Shown: in pieces, positions 25,773 to 39,815 of the stretch
Position numbering within the stretch: position 1 is the first letter of the stretch
How the letters are laid out: every line of letters begins with the position of its first letter
NCBI GenBank assembly: GCA_029224185.1
Contig: CM055206.1
Coordinates: forward strand, 17,689,519 to 17,753,518
Source of the DNA: Karalla daura
Lineage: Eukaryota; Chordata; Actinopteri; Chaetodontiformes; Leiognathidae
Direction: 5' to 3'
Length of the DNA stretch: 64,000 nucleotides
Notes under the pieces: generated by a model
Told to the model about the DNA's origin: nothing
Database searches by the model: none
Seen by the model: the letters and a program-made list of their open reading frames with translations, nothing else
Program-made: the position numbers and the translations under genes

Positions 25773-28700
25773 TAGGGGCTGTGCTTGGTCAACTCTGTGC
25801 TCACGTTATGCTTCCATTAGTGTATCTTACTGTGTGTTCTTTCTATCCATTTGTACTGCATTGTGCTCCATCCTGATTGTATGGTGCCGTCTGTGAGAGC
25901 TGCTCTATACTGCAGATAAATGCTGTTTACTTTCTGCATCTCACCAGCGTCCTCCTACGAGGAGTGAACCCACAAAAAACATACATACCGACACGATGTG
26001 TTAAACACTGCTCTCTGCCTCCCTCTCATCTCCCGCTTTACAAACTGACTTCTCTTAAGTGGAGGAAGATTGCTGCCTAGACGCGTGTCCTCATCTTCCT
26101 CCTCCTCCTCCTCCTCCTCCTCCTGCTGCTCCTCTCTCGCTGACATCCCTCTATCTGCTCCGACTCCCCAGCAGTAATTACTGATATTGTGCTGCACGCC
26201 AATCAGAGAGAAACTGTAAAATGTGTAATCTGAATCAGATAAAGAGGGCCTTTGTGTGTTTGTGTGTGCGTGCGCGTGTGTGTAGCGTTTGACATGCTGA
26301 GTGATTTATTTGCGACCTGTCTTCCTCTCTTCACAGAACGGAGTTTGAGGAAGAGGAGGAGAGAGACTCTGTAGCGGTCGATTGGAAGTGGGTGGAGGAA
26401 CTCCAGTGAAAGCCCGACTTCAATGACAGCCAGAGACAGTGGATGGGAGGCTGGAACATATTTAGCTGCTTCACTCCTCTAACAGTTTGCAACTGCAGAC
26501 GAAGCCTCTGTTTGAGCCTACACACAGCAGCTATTTGTGAGCGCTCTCTAATCTTGTAGCGAGTTCTTCACTGTTCTGTAACAATTCAGTTGAAATGGAA
26601 GGAAACTGAACGAAACATGGAGGTGAGAATAGATCCAATCCAGTATGGCTACCAGGGCATCAAATCTGACTTCTGATCCAAAGAAATCTGTTCTGATGTT
26701 CATCAGATGTTAATTAAGTCAACATAATTAATGAGCAAATAGAATAGCAGTTCATTTGACAATGTAACAAGGTACATGCATTTTGTTCCAAGCCTTAGCT
26801 AATGCTTTAAAATGAGGTATCCTTATTATTTATGCAACATTTTATGTTATTATTTGTGTTACATTCTTATGAGTGCTCTTCGCAACTCCATTTATTTCTC
26901 ATTCATTTGTTTATTTATTACATACAACATTATGACAGTATATTTGATGGTACAGAGGTGAAACATTCATATTATAACCAGTAGAACTTTGCTTTGTGTC
27001 CATAACTAAACCCTGCGCCCCTCCAAACACACTCTGGCACCTGTTTGTTGTCCCGTCCACTTTTCCAAACAAACTCACGTCCTTGGCAAAAACCAACAGT
27101 TGGAGTGTTGTTGCTGCAAAACCTCCTCCTCATAAATAAAACACTTCTCCTCATATTTCCACTCTTCCATCCAATAATGGCAACATTCATGTTAAATCTA
27201 CACACAGGCCAGGGCCTCTTCTTCTTCAGACTTCTTCACACTCTGTCTCATTTTTAGAGTCTTGTGCTTGTTCCGGGGCCGTGTGATGTCTGGATGTGAC
27301 AGCTCGGGGTCCGTATCATTAATTAAAGCCAGACTAATCCATGACTCACACTTAACTTTGAGGCTCCGCAGCTGCTCCACACTCCACACTCTCTCTGTCC
27401 CCTCTCAAACACACACACACACACACACACACACATGCACACACAGCCTCTTTTCCCTGTCTGTGTCTAATTAATGCTGCCAAATTGCTGGTTGTGTCCG
27501 TATCTTGGGGTGCAAAATGAGGGGTTTTCTGCTGCGGAGCGTCCGTTGAATATGCAGCACCATAGCAATATTAGCTGCATAAACACGGATCCTTTACACG
27601 CAAATGTGGACGTAACTCGTCTCCAGTTTCTATCGCCCTCGACTGCAACGAGGATGCATTCACATTCACAGTCATGAGAGATGTTTAAGCAGTTTCTTTC
27701 ACTTATAGCATTGATGAATGTCATAGTCGCTCTCAGATGTCACCTATCTTCTTGTATTTTGTCGTCCAGGTTCGTCCTGATGTTGTTCTGTGATGCAAAC
27801 GAGTGAAACCTCGTGGGAGAGTTTCACTTTTTGATGCCGCTGGGTTTGGATTTAATGAATGCAGATGCTCATCGACACAGTGATCGACTCTGCTCCAGTG
27901 TTTTGTTGTTACTGGACTGTTTGGCTGGAATAGAAGCGTGACTCATATCAGTGGTTCATTATTAACTGGTGGTAACGTGCAAGGCTCCGAGGGTGCGTAA
28001 AACACGCTTTTACGCGAGTACTTTATGAAATCAGTGGATCATTCCCCCAGACTGCTCGTAGAGGAGTAAACGCTGCATCTGCAGTGGAGATGAACACGTT
28101 TAGTGCTGCAGGAACCGAGTGGCTCTGCAGGACAGTAAAGCGAGCGTGTCGTGTGTGTTTTTCACGGTAATAAAGCAGCGTTTGAGCCGGAGAAGCAGCA
28201 ACGCAGCACAGAGGACGACGATGAATATGAAGAGGGGAACAACAAAAAGATTGTAGTCTTTTCAAGGGAATTTGATGACAATAAGAAAAACTAGTTTAGC
28301 AGAAAAGGGGCAGAAAACAGAGAAATGAGCGCCGCTCATAAAGAGACGTGTAAACAAAACGGTGTGAAACGAGGTTAGCCGGCTCCGGGAACGCTGCCTC
28401 TCTGCTGCATTATTAAAAATATATTATTCAGAAAAATGACTCTGTGCAAGGGAGGAGGCGTGGAGGAGGTATGTGTGTGTGTGTGTGTGTGTGGCTGCTC
28501 TGCCTTTAACTTCATCACTGTGGAGTAGTTGTTGTTTTTGTTGCTGTTGTTAACTAGTCAGAAATGAGAGTGTTTTCAGCCTGACGTGTGGCCTGGTTAA
28601 AGGCCTTCCTCATGCAGGATGCTGGATCCTCTCCTCCTCTACCTCCACCTGCATCGCCTGCACGCCTGAGCACTGTTTCGTTCTCCTTGCAAACCCTCCT

Positions 28701-29239
28701 ATGAGCCATCATAACATGATCAGACCTCCAGTTTACCCTGAATGAAGCACACATCTGTATCTGCTGCTGGGAGGACAGAAAGGCTGACCCTCGAGCACAA
28801 CGTCCTGCATGTGACAAGTGAGCTACGGTAAGAAAAAGCATCGCCTTCACAAAGGAAATGCACACAACAGAGCCTCCTCGCAGAGACAAACACAGACTGT
28901 GATTCTGAGAGGTTTCAGCAGCTGCCTGGCCTCTGTGGCGGTGGGAGGCCGCTGCTCAGGCTAACCACGGATTAAAGCTTGTTGCTGAGACTAAACCTGT
29001 TAGCTGACAGGCAGAGGAGCGCGCTGCCGAGGCAGTGATGAAGAGGCCTCGTCCTGCATATAATATCACAGCAGCGCTGTACATTTATTGCCTGTGACGA
29101 ATGAGCTGAATATACTGTTAGAGCGCTGACAGCTGCAGTAATGGATGGATTTGCTCGGGATCTCTCACCCTCTAACAAAACCAGGTGTCTCTGGAAAATA
29201 TAGTCCTACTTTTTTTTTTTACAACTTTTCCACACACTG

Positions 29240-29245
29240 TCTCTT

Positions 29246-29285
<40 letters not shown>

Positions 29286-29288
29286 ACA
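29240..29288. repeat. Compound (CT)n(CA)n microsatellite
   Basis: CT then CA, as at 3230-3283. Confidence 0.93.
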
Positions 29289-30007
29289 GCTACAGAGCAG
29301 AGTACAGTCACGTCATGATATGTAATGATGTTGCTGGGCCTGTTGCAGTTTGTAATTAATCGCAGAGGCCTCGTGGGAAATTCAGTCTGCAGCCACAGGT
29401 AAAGCTGAACGGAGGAAATAATGCACTTCTTCACATTTATTACCTGTGTCAGTGAAGTCTCAGATGAAGAGGACAAAGGAGCTCTGCTTTCTCTGTGTCG
29501 GGTGGTTTTCCTGTCCGACTATTTTACTTGATTTCTGCAGAGACCCAAATGTCCCATCAGGTCAGATGAGCTCAGGATGAGTGGGTAATACCATATGGTC
29601 CAAACAACTGATTATCCAGTGCATGTTGTGCTAACAATTAATGTTCCTGTTCTGTTCACACACATTCCATTAATGTGCATGTCCTAATGTTTGTGTATGT
29701 ATATATATGGTCATATATGAAATTATGGTAAATTATGTGCACAAATTATGATCTTGTGCATGAGCACAAAGCCTTCGGAGGATGTGAGATCCTCAGAGAC
29801 GTATTCAGATTCAGAGTAAATACTCTTGAGCACAACTGATGGGACTCTGGGACTCTGGGCAGACTTCACATCGCTTTTACTTTACATGATTAGTACACAT
29901 ACACACACGTGTCACAGCTGAATGGGAGCCGCCCCTGCGGTTTATTTTTAGCCCTGGAAGCTAATGAGAGCACTGGCTAACTTCCTATTAAGTTTCTTAC
30001 TTTCATC

Positions 30008-30060
30008 ACCCCCCCCCCCCCGCCACCACCACCACCACCCCCACCCCCCCGCCCCCTCCC
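30008..30060. repeat. C-rich low-complexity tract with (CCA)n
   Basis: C runs around GCCACCACCACCACC. The opposite strand is G-rich. A (GATTA)n run lies at 30757-30782. Confidence 0.9.
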
Positions 30061-31654
30061 ACAGATAGTGACTGCCAGATCAATAGCAGCGAGGTAGGTA
30101 AGTGGGGATTGTTTTGAATGCAAATCAAGAGGGAAAGCAAGTGTGTGTGTGTGTGTGTGTATGTGTGCGTGTGGTCGTACCATCTGAGTAATAGCGCAGG
30201 ATACATGCATACATACATGACATCTTCCCTCTGACTTTCACACGGATGTGTCGCTTCATACATATGTAGCAGACGGGCACAGATGCTCAAAGCTACACTG
30301 CTACCTGTGTGACATTTCATATCAACATCCAGATACAGTGAGAGAGACAGAGAGCAGGAGACAGCCAGACAGAGGCTAAATGAGCGACAGCAACTCCAGA
30401 GCATAAAGTCTGAGTCCAGTCGGGGGGGGCAGGGGGGGTCAGTGGTGGCTGGTACGGCTCCCAGAGAATACATCCGGCTCCAGCTGCCTCTGCTGCTGAT
30501 GATGCCATTGAACAGGAGGCCACTGCTGCAGTTCAGGGTTGGAGGGATGGACGGCCTCGTTTACAGACACATCATCACGATGCACACGGCGTCAGGCTGC
30601 AAACTTCATCTCACACACTGACTAAAACCCTCATTTCCTGCTGGGGATCCAGGCTGATTTACACCTCCAGGATCAACATACATCTGCTACCTGCATACTC
30701 CCAGATTTGATTATAACCTCTGGGATATTATCCATCTACGAGTGGGGCATGAATACATTAGATTAGATTAGATTAGATTAGATAGCATAAGTAAAGTGAC
30801 AAGAAGAGTAGATCTGCTGCAAAATAAAACCCTGCAGAGGTGAAGGTTTATTAACGATAAACTGGACGAGGCGGTTTCAGCTTTCAGCTGCGCTCGTTGA
30901 CTTTACAGAGACAGAGGAATTCTACTTTTCATGTTTGTGTGAGAGATGATTTCAGTCTGCAGAGGCCCAGCGAGTCTCAGTGGATCTATAAGTGTGTAAG
31001 CAGTGTGTGTAGTGGATGATAGTGCGTGGTGAATAATGAATGGCAGGGTCTGCCCTCTTTAGCACCTCGGAGAGAGACACAGCCAGAGACCAGGGCTGTG
31101 AATGTTTCAGCACCACAGAGAGAGGCAGACACAGCTCCACAGGCCAGACAGCAACACAACCCAGGCTGGAGCTCCCAGAGCCTCCAGACCAGAGCAGAGG
31201 CTGGAGCTGGACAGCACAGCTCAGTTCATCCAAGAATGTTTTTGTTTTTCTTTAATGTAAAAAAATAAACTTTTTATGTACAGCACTTTCTCTGTTGTTG
31301 TTAAATGTGCTATATAAATGAAGATGACTACTAGAGGTATAGCTTTTTTAATTAAAATGTTTTTCATGGTTCACTGTTCATTAACATTACAATTCACCTT
31401 TTATCTGTAGATTACAAATGAATCAGACAGCCTCATATCTGTGATTGCATAGAGTCCCCTTAACATAAAAACACAAGGGTTAACAGAGAAAGAGGGAAAT
31501 CAATCTCAGCATTGTATAACAGATGGTTATACTGGTGTGAGATCAAAACCCACCTGTTCCATGGAAACACATCTCAGTATTTACTTTAGAATTGTTCAAT
31601 GGGTGAGTTGAGGGAGGAAGGCTGGACAGGGGACAGATAGCGTCCTCTTTGAAC

Positions 31655-31745
31655 AAACAGTCCAGTCTGTCAGTGCTTTTGTTCCTGGTTCTTCTTTGGA
31701 TCTGGTTCCTCCTCAGACTCAGGATGAGAACGAGGATCCATCCAA
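31655..31745 (-). mobile_element. Short remnant of the minisatellite-bearing element
   Basis: The sequence CTGTCAGTGCTTTTGTTCCTGGTTCTTC matches the left flank of array 4 (CTGTCAGTGGCTCTGCTCCTGGTTCTTC). It is followed by only about two degenerate units (TTTGGATCTGGTTCCTCCTCAGACTC). It is either an unexpanded ancestor-like copy or a contracted one. Confidence 0.45.
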
Positions 31746-31974
31746 ACATTTAAGCTCTCCTTTAAAACACCATTTTAATTAAGTCTGACTTTTCAGACCT
31801 GGCCACTTTAGGTTTAATAACTATCCTCCTTCTATCGAAGCAGGAACTCCTCATCACTGCATTAATATAGAGATGAGATGCAGCTTTAATGCTCTAATCA
31901 GCCTGGCAATAACCGATTCATCCCTGGACTTAACAACAGCCTCCTTCTATTATCTGACCCATCTGTGTGGAGGG

Positions 31975-31976
<2 letters not shown>

Positions 31977-32037
<61 letters not shown>
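31977..32037. repeat. (TG)n microsatellite
   Basis: A pure run of about 30 units. Confidence 0.96.
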
Positions 32038-32039
<2 letters not shown>

Positions 32040-32733
32040 AGTGAATAGTGTACCGTAGAGGGTGGTCTGTGTCATTAAGTCCTTAGTAGTATTTTTCTTT
32101 GTGAAAACCTGGTTAGTTTCTTTTTGGTTGCAGCATTTTGCTCTTTCCAAATAGTTTCACTGTTAAAGGTCTGGAGTATACGTAGAGATTAGCTGAGAGT
32201 CAGAGTCCCTCGCTGTGACCAAAGTTTTATTTTAATAAACTTTAATTCATTCTTTGGAGCTTTGTTGCTCTGCTCTGTCCCAGCTGATCTGAGGTCTGTT
32301 GTGTGGTTGTGCTCTACGGATTTAGTTGCAAACCATGATTGTTTAGTGAGTTAAAGATGTGTAGCTAATTACAGCTTGAAATGGCAGTGAGCTTTTTTTT
32401 AAAGTTTTCTCTCTTTTTTTTCTAAGGTCTTTAAGGAATTACTGTAACTTAATGATTCCTGCAGAGACACGTTTCAAGCTTTAAGCTTCTGTTGTTCAGA
32501 TGATTTTCCCTCTTTTCTGCTGCCCGACAGCAATATAAACACAGACTAATGTGTGGAGGGTGCGTGACTGCAGATAAACACTATTTAACCTTGTTTTTTA
32601 CACCTGAGCACAAGTACAAACGTCTGTGACTGAAACAGAAAGATTTCCGTGACTTGTCTCGTTTGTGTGGCACCGAATCTGCTTTCACCTCCTCCCACTG
32701 TGTTCCTGTGCTCTGCGTGTGTGTGTTCCTGTG

Positions 32734-32737
<4 letters not shown>

Positions 32738-32795
<58 letters not shown>

Positions 32796-32988
32796 ACTGG
32801 AGAGGTATTGTCTGTTTATCCCCTGGGGGGCCATTGTGATCAATGAGGATCTGCCCTCTTAGTTTTGCCCTTCTTGAATGGCTTTCATCCAGGCCAGCAG
32901 CACACAAAGCCCAAACAGTGCTTCATCCTCTTCATTTATCTCTCCCAGCATCTTGTTCTGCTTCCCACGAGGCCGCCTGCAGGTGGAG

Positions 32989-33024
<36 letters not shown>

Positions 33025-33149
33025 ATGCGGACATGTGTTTCTCATGTTGTGGGGACATTAATCTATTTACACAGTCACACTGTAGGGACTTGAATACAGT
33101 ACAGGGACCAAAACAAGAGACTTGGACGGAGACATAGATGGAGACCCAG

Positions 33150-33192
<43 letters not shown>
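32738..33192. repeat. Cluster of three (TG)n microsatellites
   Basis: Runs at 32738-32794, 32991-33024 and 33152-33192, all in the same orientation. Confidence 0.94.
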
Positions 33193-34147
33193 TGTAAGAG
33201 ATAGAGGGAGCACAGTATTTATTTTTCCCCCCGCTCCCAGATAGATAAGTCATAAGTCACTGTGACTTTTCCTTTGTTTTCATGAATGATTCAGCTGACT
33301 GACAAAGTAATAAACTACCTGTGTCTCAGACCCACCTGAGCACCCCCTCCCTACTTTATCTCCTACGTTCCCAACTTCAATTTGATGGAAACAGGGGAGA
33401 GATTGATCGGAGGATGCAAAACATTTGTTTTCCATCTGCTGCTAATATTTCAGGGGCCTGGTCGTGCATGGTAACGACCCCGGGGTCGCAGGGTTCAGCC
33501 TGCGCTCTCCTCACCTCGTACAGACAAACCTTTTTAACATTATAGAAACCAAACGATGTGGGAAATCTACAGGGTCTAAATTAGCAACTCATTGTCCAAC
33601 ATGTAGGAGAAGAGAAACACAGTCAGTGTCTGTCTGGATTCATTTAACATAAACCAACAGTTTCACAGCCTTAACATGGCAAATTATTGAAATAACACTT
33701 CATTCATCTAGTTGAAAGAGTTAACACATCTTATTCATATCTCCTTAAGAGAAGTATTGTCAAGTGCATGGACAGCTATTTCACTTATTTTCTCCTCAGA
33801 TTTAGTGTTTTTCATTTTGTTTTCAAGCTCCTCTGTTGTGCAATGTTGCCACATCACGAGTGAACTAATTAAAAGCAAATAATTATAGAGCGACCGCGTC
33901 CCCACTGCATCCAGCATGGATGTCAGGTCGGCACTGAGTCCTTGTGCTTTGACTCTCATGCTGGAGCAAAACAAAGCAAATGACCCGAGTTTGTTTTTGT
34001 TTTTTGTCTTTTTTTTCATAATCAATGGGTGACATTCAGACGTGACCTTATAAAGAGGCTGAGAGAGGTTTTGTTGTTGGTCGGCCATTTTCCTCCCTGA
34101 CGTGACCACTAGCTGAGGGCCGCAGAGACCGCTCTCTGTTCCAGATC

Positions 34148-34150
<3 letters not shown>

Positions 34151-34233
<83 letters not shown>
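34151..34233. repeat. (TG)n microsatellite
   Basis: A pure run of about 41 units. More degenerate TG tracts follow at 34363-34392 and 34535-34614, the latter with regular GAG and AAG interruptions. Confidence 0.96.
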
Positions 34234-34234
<1 letters not shown>

Positions 34235-34904
34235 ACTCCTCAGGTCTCCAGAGTGGTGACATTCAGAGGCGAGCTGAGCCGGGCCCTGCCAGACTAACAC
34301 CCTGACATTGTCCTGACATTTCCCTCCTGCTGGTTCGGACCCGACTGCCTGCTCGGCCTATGTGTGTGTATGTGTGTGTGTGTGTGTGTGTACACATGTG
34401 TTATGTGTATGTGTGAAAAGTTGTGTGTTTGTAATATTCAGAAAGTCTCAGAAAAAGGTTCCACCATGCACTAATGGCTCAGGGTCTGGAAAAGAAGTGT
34501 AAAAAGTCACTCGCTGCTCTGGGAATATAAACTCAGTGTGTGAGTGTGTGTGTGTGTGTGTGTGAGTGTGTGTGTGTGAGTGTGTGTGTGTGTGTAAGTG
34601 TGTGTGTGTGTGTTTAAACATGTGTGTGTGAGCACTGACAGACAGCAGAAAGCATGATTTAAGGTATTGGTTGAATGGAGATTTAACATGGCGGCTGTGA
34701 GGTGATTTTACTCATGAAGGTACATATTAACTTAACGTGTGAGAGACTTTCAAAAAGATCGTTTTGATCCTGAGTGCTTTCAAGAGCAATCTTAAGGTAT
34801 ACACTCAGATCTGCAGCCCAGGGTTTCTCATTGATGCCATTAGTGAGGTGAGTGCCACATGTCAGTGCAGTTAAAGACGTTTCTATAAAGTAAGGCCAAC
34901 GAGG

Positions 34905-34949
34905 CCCCGCCCACCCCGCCCACCCCACCCACCCCGCCCACCCCGCCTA
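34905..34949. repeat. 10-bp GC-box-like minisatellite
   Basis: About 4.5 units of CCCCGCCCAC, each resembling an Sp1/KLF site. Confidence 0.88.
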
Positions 34950-35211
34950 CTAGTGTGAGATCTCATCAAAGCGTCTCCAGTTCAGACTAATTTATTCATC
35001 AACAATCAGCGCCGTGGTTCAGACCTGAAATAAACGCGTCGCAATCAGCCAGACTTCATCACCATCCACGCTGGCTCCACGGCCCGGAGACGAGGACGTG
35101 TCTGACTGATGGAGCTCAGTCTGAGGCGAACAGGAAGCAGCAGAGACGGCTTCAAATGAGGCTCCACACCTCCTGATCTCTGACTTCTCTCCATGAGATA
35201 CAGAGCAATAC

Positions 35212-35506
<295 letters not shown>

Positions 35507-35555
35507 TCATCCAGCCATTGAACCATCTTGCTGAACAACTGACCATTCAGTAATC

Positions 35556-35682
35556 ATCCATTCATCCATCAATCCATCCATCCATCCATCCATCCATCCA
35601 TCCATCCATCTATGCATCCATCCATCCATCCATCCATCCATCCATCCATCCATCCATCCATCCATCCATCCATCCATCCATC
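35556..35682. repeat. (CCAT)n tetranucleotide repeat
   Basis: About 127 bp, with one variant (TCTATGCATCC) near 35610. It lies 50 bp from the TCTA repeat. Confidence 0.95.
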
Positions 35683-36245
35683 CTCTCCATACCCCACAGT
35701 GTGTGAGGATCCTGCTGGAGTCCGTCTTATTTGTTTTTCAAAGACTTGGATGCAGATTTGCTCCAGACGTTTTGTTTCTTGACATTTGTTGCTGTCAGTT
35801 TGAATGAAGCTGAACTAAACTGAACTGTGTAAAAGATTCCTGAAGAGGCACAAGATTATTGCTGCAGAAGGAGATGTTTCTCCCTCAACCATCATCTGTG
35901 ATCTGCTACTTTAGAGTAAACATAACGGCCAGGTCAGATCGTTTATCACTCGGAAAGCGTAGCAGGGAGCTGATCATATTTCCAACACCGGGAGGATGTT
36001 GACAAATGTGCTCAGTCACTCATTTACATTTAGTCATTCAGAAGAAACGTACTTCCATAGCATCGCAAAAAATGTGAGTTACTTCACAAAAGAAGTCTTA
36101 AGTTCTGCAATAAATGTCGCTCTGGCTTCTTTAAGCTCTGCTGGGATGCAGTAGTGTAAGTGTAGCAGCAAAAGGAGAAGAAGAACAAGTGTGTGAAACT
36201 AGTCAAACTCCACATCCATTCATGGGTAGAAATAAGCAGATGGTA

Positions 36246-36394
36246 TCAGAGCTGATTTGCGATTCTCTGGGCAAACTCGTCGGAGCCCGGAGCCGGAGCT
36301 GCTGCTGAGGGGCCCGGCTGAGTGGGAGCCGTCATGGCCGACGGCCCCTGGCCGGGGCCTGGTGGTCTGGGACCCTGTGGCCCGCTGCGCTCTG
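36246..36394 (-). other. Candidate GC-rich terminal exon, unassigned
   Basis: On the minus strand a strong acceptor (TCTCCCATCATCTCCCTGCAG, ending at 36395) is followed by an open frame rich in Pro, Gly and Ala. It ends SDEFAQRIANQL and TGA at 36248-36246. Composition and CpG content exceed those of its surroundings. I do not recognise the peptide, and no partner exon with a matching donor and phase was found upstream. It may be a chance frame in a GC-rich patch. Confidence 0.2.
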
Positions 36395-36879
36395 CTGCAG
36401 GGAGATGATGGGAGAGATGAAGAGAGAGGCTTAAACACGCTGAGCTGCCAGGGCCGAGGTCTGGAGAGCTTCCGCCGCCCGGAACAAGTTGTGTCGCTGT
36501 GGATTTACAGGGAGGAAGTGGAAGCGCTTTACTCCGGGACGCTGGGATTTGAGAGGAGGGATTAGAGCGGGACCTGAGATCAGGCTCCGGCTGAAAAACA
36601 GCAGAAGAGCGAGTGGTGGACCCTTTAAAGGAAACATCCGCCGAGTTCATACATGAAATTGAGTTTAACTCACTTCACTGAACTGAACTCCACTCGGCAG
36701 TAATGAAAAATAGTTTCATGTCTGGAGGAGGACTTTCATGGAAACTTCACCAATCCAACTTTCTGAAAAAACTAAATTAGATGAGTGTGTTCCCCATACA
36801 TCTCTGTCTATTTCTTTTAGTAAAACAAGTGTAAGATAACATGAACTAAACTTTTTAGTATTTCTTTTACTACTTTTAG

Positions 36880-37135
36880 TAGAATTGTATTTCTACAAGT
36901 TCTCTGGTGTTAACATAGAAGCTATGGAACATTGGTTTCATCTGAAAAGCCTCAGGTGCTTTTTGGCAGCCCTTTACAATTCTGCAGTCAGGTGCAGGAT
37001 ATTACAGCCTGTCTGCACAGATCTGGTGCCCCTTCATGCTTATCTGGCAGCCACACATCCTCTGAGGAACCTGACATCGATGTCTATCGATGATCAACAG
37101 AGCTCATCAACTTTCACGTGACATAATGCAACTGA
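36880..37135 (+). mobile_element. Dispersed repeat copy, best-preserved head and middle
   Basis: It contains TTCTCTGGTGTTAACATAGAAGCTATGGAACATTGGTTTCATC (36899-36941), GCCTCAGGTGC and CACAGATCTGGTGCCCCTTCATGCTTATCTGGCAGCCACAC (37017-37057). It then has the cytosine/adenine-rich stretch TTTCACGTGACATAATG, which precedes the array in other copies. No minisatellite is present. I used this copy as the orientation reference for the family. Confidence 0.6.
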
Positions 37136-38880
37136 ATGCAGCTTTACAAGGATCTACCTTGCATTATGTTTCTCCTCAGCTCAGATGGTGCTCCTACCTG
37201 CAGCACACCTTGATCCCAGTGAACTCCTCTCCAGCTGCTGGATGAAGAACTGGGCAACGTTTCGGTTTTCTCCTCGTGGCTCGACAGCCGATGCTCACTT
37301 CGTCTGCTCGCTGCAACAAATCACTTTCCTTTGCAGGAATTCATGGGTTTGAATTATTTATCCTGGCCCGGTGTAAATTATGCATAAGTACATTTACGGT
37401 GTTACCAGTGGGGGCAGCTCCTCTCGGCGCTTGTGTCGAGGGGGTTACTGTTAAACTTTAACAATGCAGAGAGTCAATACGGAGGTGTCGGAGGGCTGCG
37501 CTGCTTTCATGTGCCGAGTCCGACTCTTGGCAGGATGATGTGCAGATTCCTCGGCTTCGCTTTGTTTCACACATTTTCCTCGGCACCCGTCCTCATGTTT
37601 CTGTATTTGTCAGTTTTAGTTGGTACCCTGTTGAGTGTGTATTTTTATTTTTATGGTTTCTTAAGCCTTCAAAGTTTTGCGGAAAGTTTTGTTGAAGTTT
37701 TGAAAGTCCTTTTAAACAGTGGAGCTCACTGTCTAGAGCTGGGAACACATTCTGTAAGCTTTAAAACAAAAAGAAACAGGCAGCAGCAGTGTTTGTGAGC
37801 AGCGTGTCAGGTCAGGACACTGTGTTTAATAAAACATGCCGGGTGTGAGCTCCGCTCGGCGAAGCAGACCTTTACACACCTCACACCTGAAAGGTCGTCC
37901 GTCCCGCCGCCTCAGTGTTGCTAATCGTGGTATTAATGAGGTGGGGATCCTTCCATTAGCGTGCTGTTGAATCAGCCCAGGAGCTAAATGTCAGTGTAAT
38001 CAGTGCTATCTGTTAGCCTGAGACCACATTAATACCAACTAAGCCCAGATGCAGAGTGGTTGATTCTGGATCCGCATGAGGAGGCGAGACTCTCGTTACG
38101 CTGATCTGCATTCAGCCGCTGTCGCTTTGTTATCTCTGTTAGGAGAGGTTTTATATCTGCAGAGACGCAGATACTGCTCAGTAATTCTGCAGCAGGTTGT
38201 AGAGAGATGCTTTGGTCTTTACTCTCATGAGTTCTCTGTGTCTTTGAGTTCAGTTGGTTAGTTTCTAGGTGAACGTGGAAAACAAAACACAAACTCAAAT
38301 CGTTGAATATGGAAGTCATACAATCAGTTTCACACCTCCTCCATCATCCAGTCATCCATTGTCTTACCTGGAGACTTACAGTGGATGAAAACAGGATGAT
38401 TGCATGGACAGGTTGATCACCAACAACCTGCAGACACAACTTCACAAGAACATGCAACTCCTTGGTCCAACTGAGACTGATTATTATTTATCCAACAGCT
38501 GACAAATTTAGATCATCGCTGTAGACAGTAGAAGAAGAGCATCGATCTAAAAATACTGTGCTGTGCATCTAACAGTTGTAAATATGATCGCTGCGAGATG
38601 CATTAATGGCCAAGTTCCTGTCTGCAGACAAGAGAGAGAAAGTGTGTGTGTTCTGATAAATATTCTGTAGATCCTATGGGAATGTTCCTGCAGAACGCTT
38701 AAGAAAGTCTTGGAGACACCAAGGACTGAAATGCATGCAAAGCACGTGTCTTACCATCGAGCTACATCCCATTTTTATAAAGTGTCTGCAGCTGTTTAGT
38801 TAATGAAAACTTGGAAAGTAATAAGAATTATTTAGAAAAGTGCATCAAATAAGTGTTTACGTTCCAGTGTTGCAGATTTA

Positions 38881-38894
38881 GCGCCCTCTAGTGG
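38881..38894 (-). promoter_or_regulatory. CTCF-like motif in intergenic DNA
   Basis: The minus strand reads CCACTAGAGGGCGC, a full match to the CTCF core with the usual GGGCGC end. It has the same orientation as the motif near 47,985. The motif also occurs inside some vertebrate repeats, so occupancy is unproven. Confidence 0.5.
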
Positions 38895-39775
38895 TGGGGT
38901 TGCAGACCGCCAACAGCCTCTTTCACAGGTTGTGTTTGTCCACTCTGTAGAAACATGGACCCTCAATCAGTTCACAGTCAATCAGCTGTAACAAAGACAC
39001 AATGAGCAGTAAAAACACGACTGCAGAGTGAACAATGACTGTGTTGTGCTTCGCAGTAAAAGCCGAGAGTGGAAGCCTTGAATTTACAGGTGAGCGAGGA
39101 CACGCTGGAGTAGCTCGTGCAACCTGCAAATAGGAAAATCGATGTTTTCATCCACACTTAGGCAGACGCTGAAGAGTGAATCATTTAGTTGGTTTTCATC
39201 AATTTCAGGTAAAAACGTATATTGTAAAACAGAGGATCAGTTCATTGGGGCCACACTGAGAACACACACACACACACACACACACACAGTGTATATGCTC
39301 AGCGTCGTCTGGGGGATTTCTCCAGCTCAGAGTTCTGGTGTGAGGGTTAATGAAGCCTCGCCTCTCTGACCTCTCTCTCTGAGGGGGGAGACAAGCTCCC
39401 CTCACATTACACAGACTCACATTCATTTCCTGGAGTCTAAAGCAGAACCATTAACCTGAACCTCCTGAGTCAGGAGAAGACTTCAATTAACTAACAGAGC
39501 GTCCAGAACAACAGAGCAACACGGAAAATAGAATTTAAATCAGGGAAGTCGCGTGTTTTATGAGCTGCTGAAGGAAGAACGGTTTATACCTCCACACAGG
39601 GCGACATCAAGCTGCATTTAATGGGAAAATGTTCAAGCACAGCTTCTATCTCTATCTGTGGGACATTGTACTTTGTTGCTACTTTATGTCTCCATAAATA
39701 AATGCACACACACACACACACACACCTGCACAGTGCTTTAGTTTATCAGCTGTGGTCCAGACTTTCACCACTGTG

Positions 39776-39815
39776 GTGTGTGTGTGTGTGTGTGTGTGCT
39801 TGTGTAGATAAGAGG

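Larger units (their letters stand above)
24340..31650. other. Gene-free intergenic stretch
   Basis: Unique DNA with sparse simple repeats: CTC at 26095-26128, CA at 27410-27436, TG at 28471-28492 and TG at 30140-30170. Nothing coding is recognised. Confidence 0.55.

Noticed and set aside
34663..34700. GGTTGAATGGAGATTTAACATGG as another copy of the dispersed family
   Set aside because: Only about 25 bp of the head end matches; too short to separate from chance.
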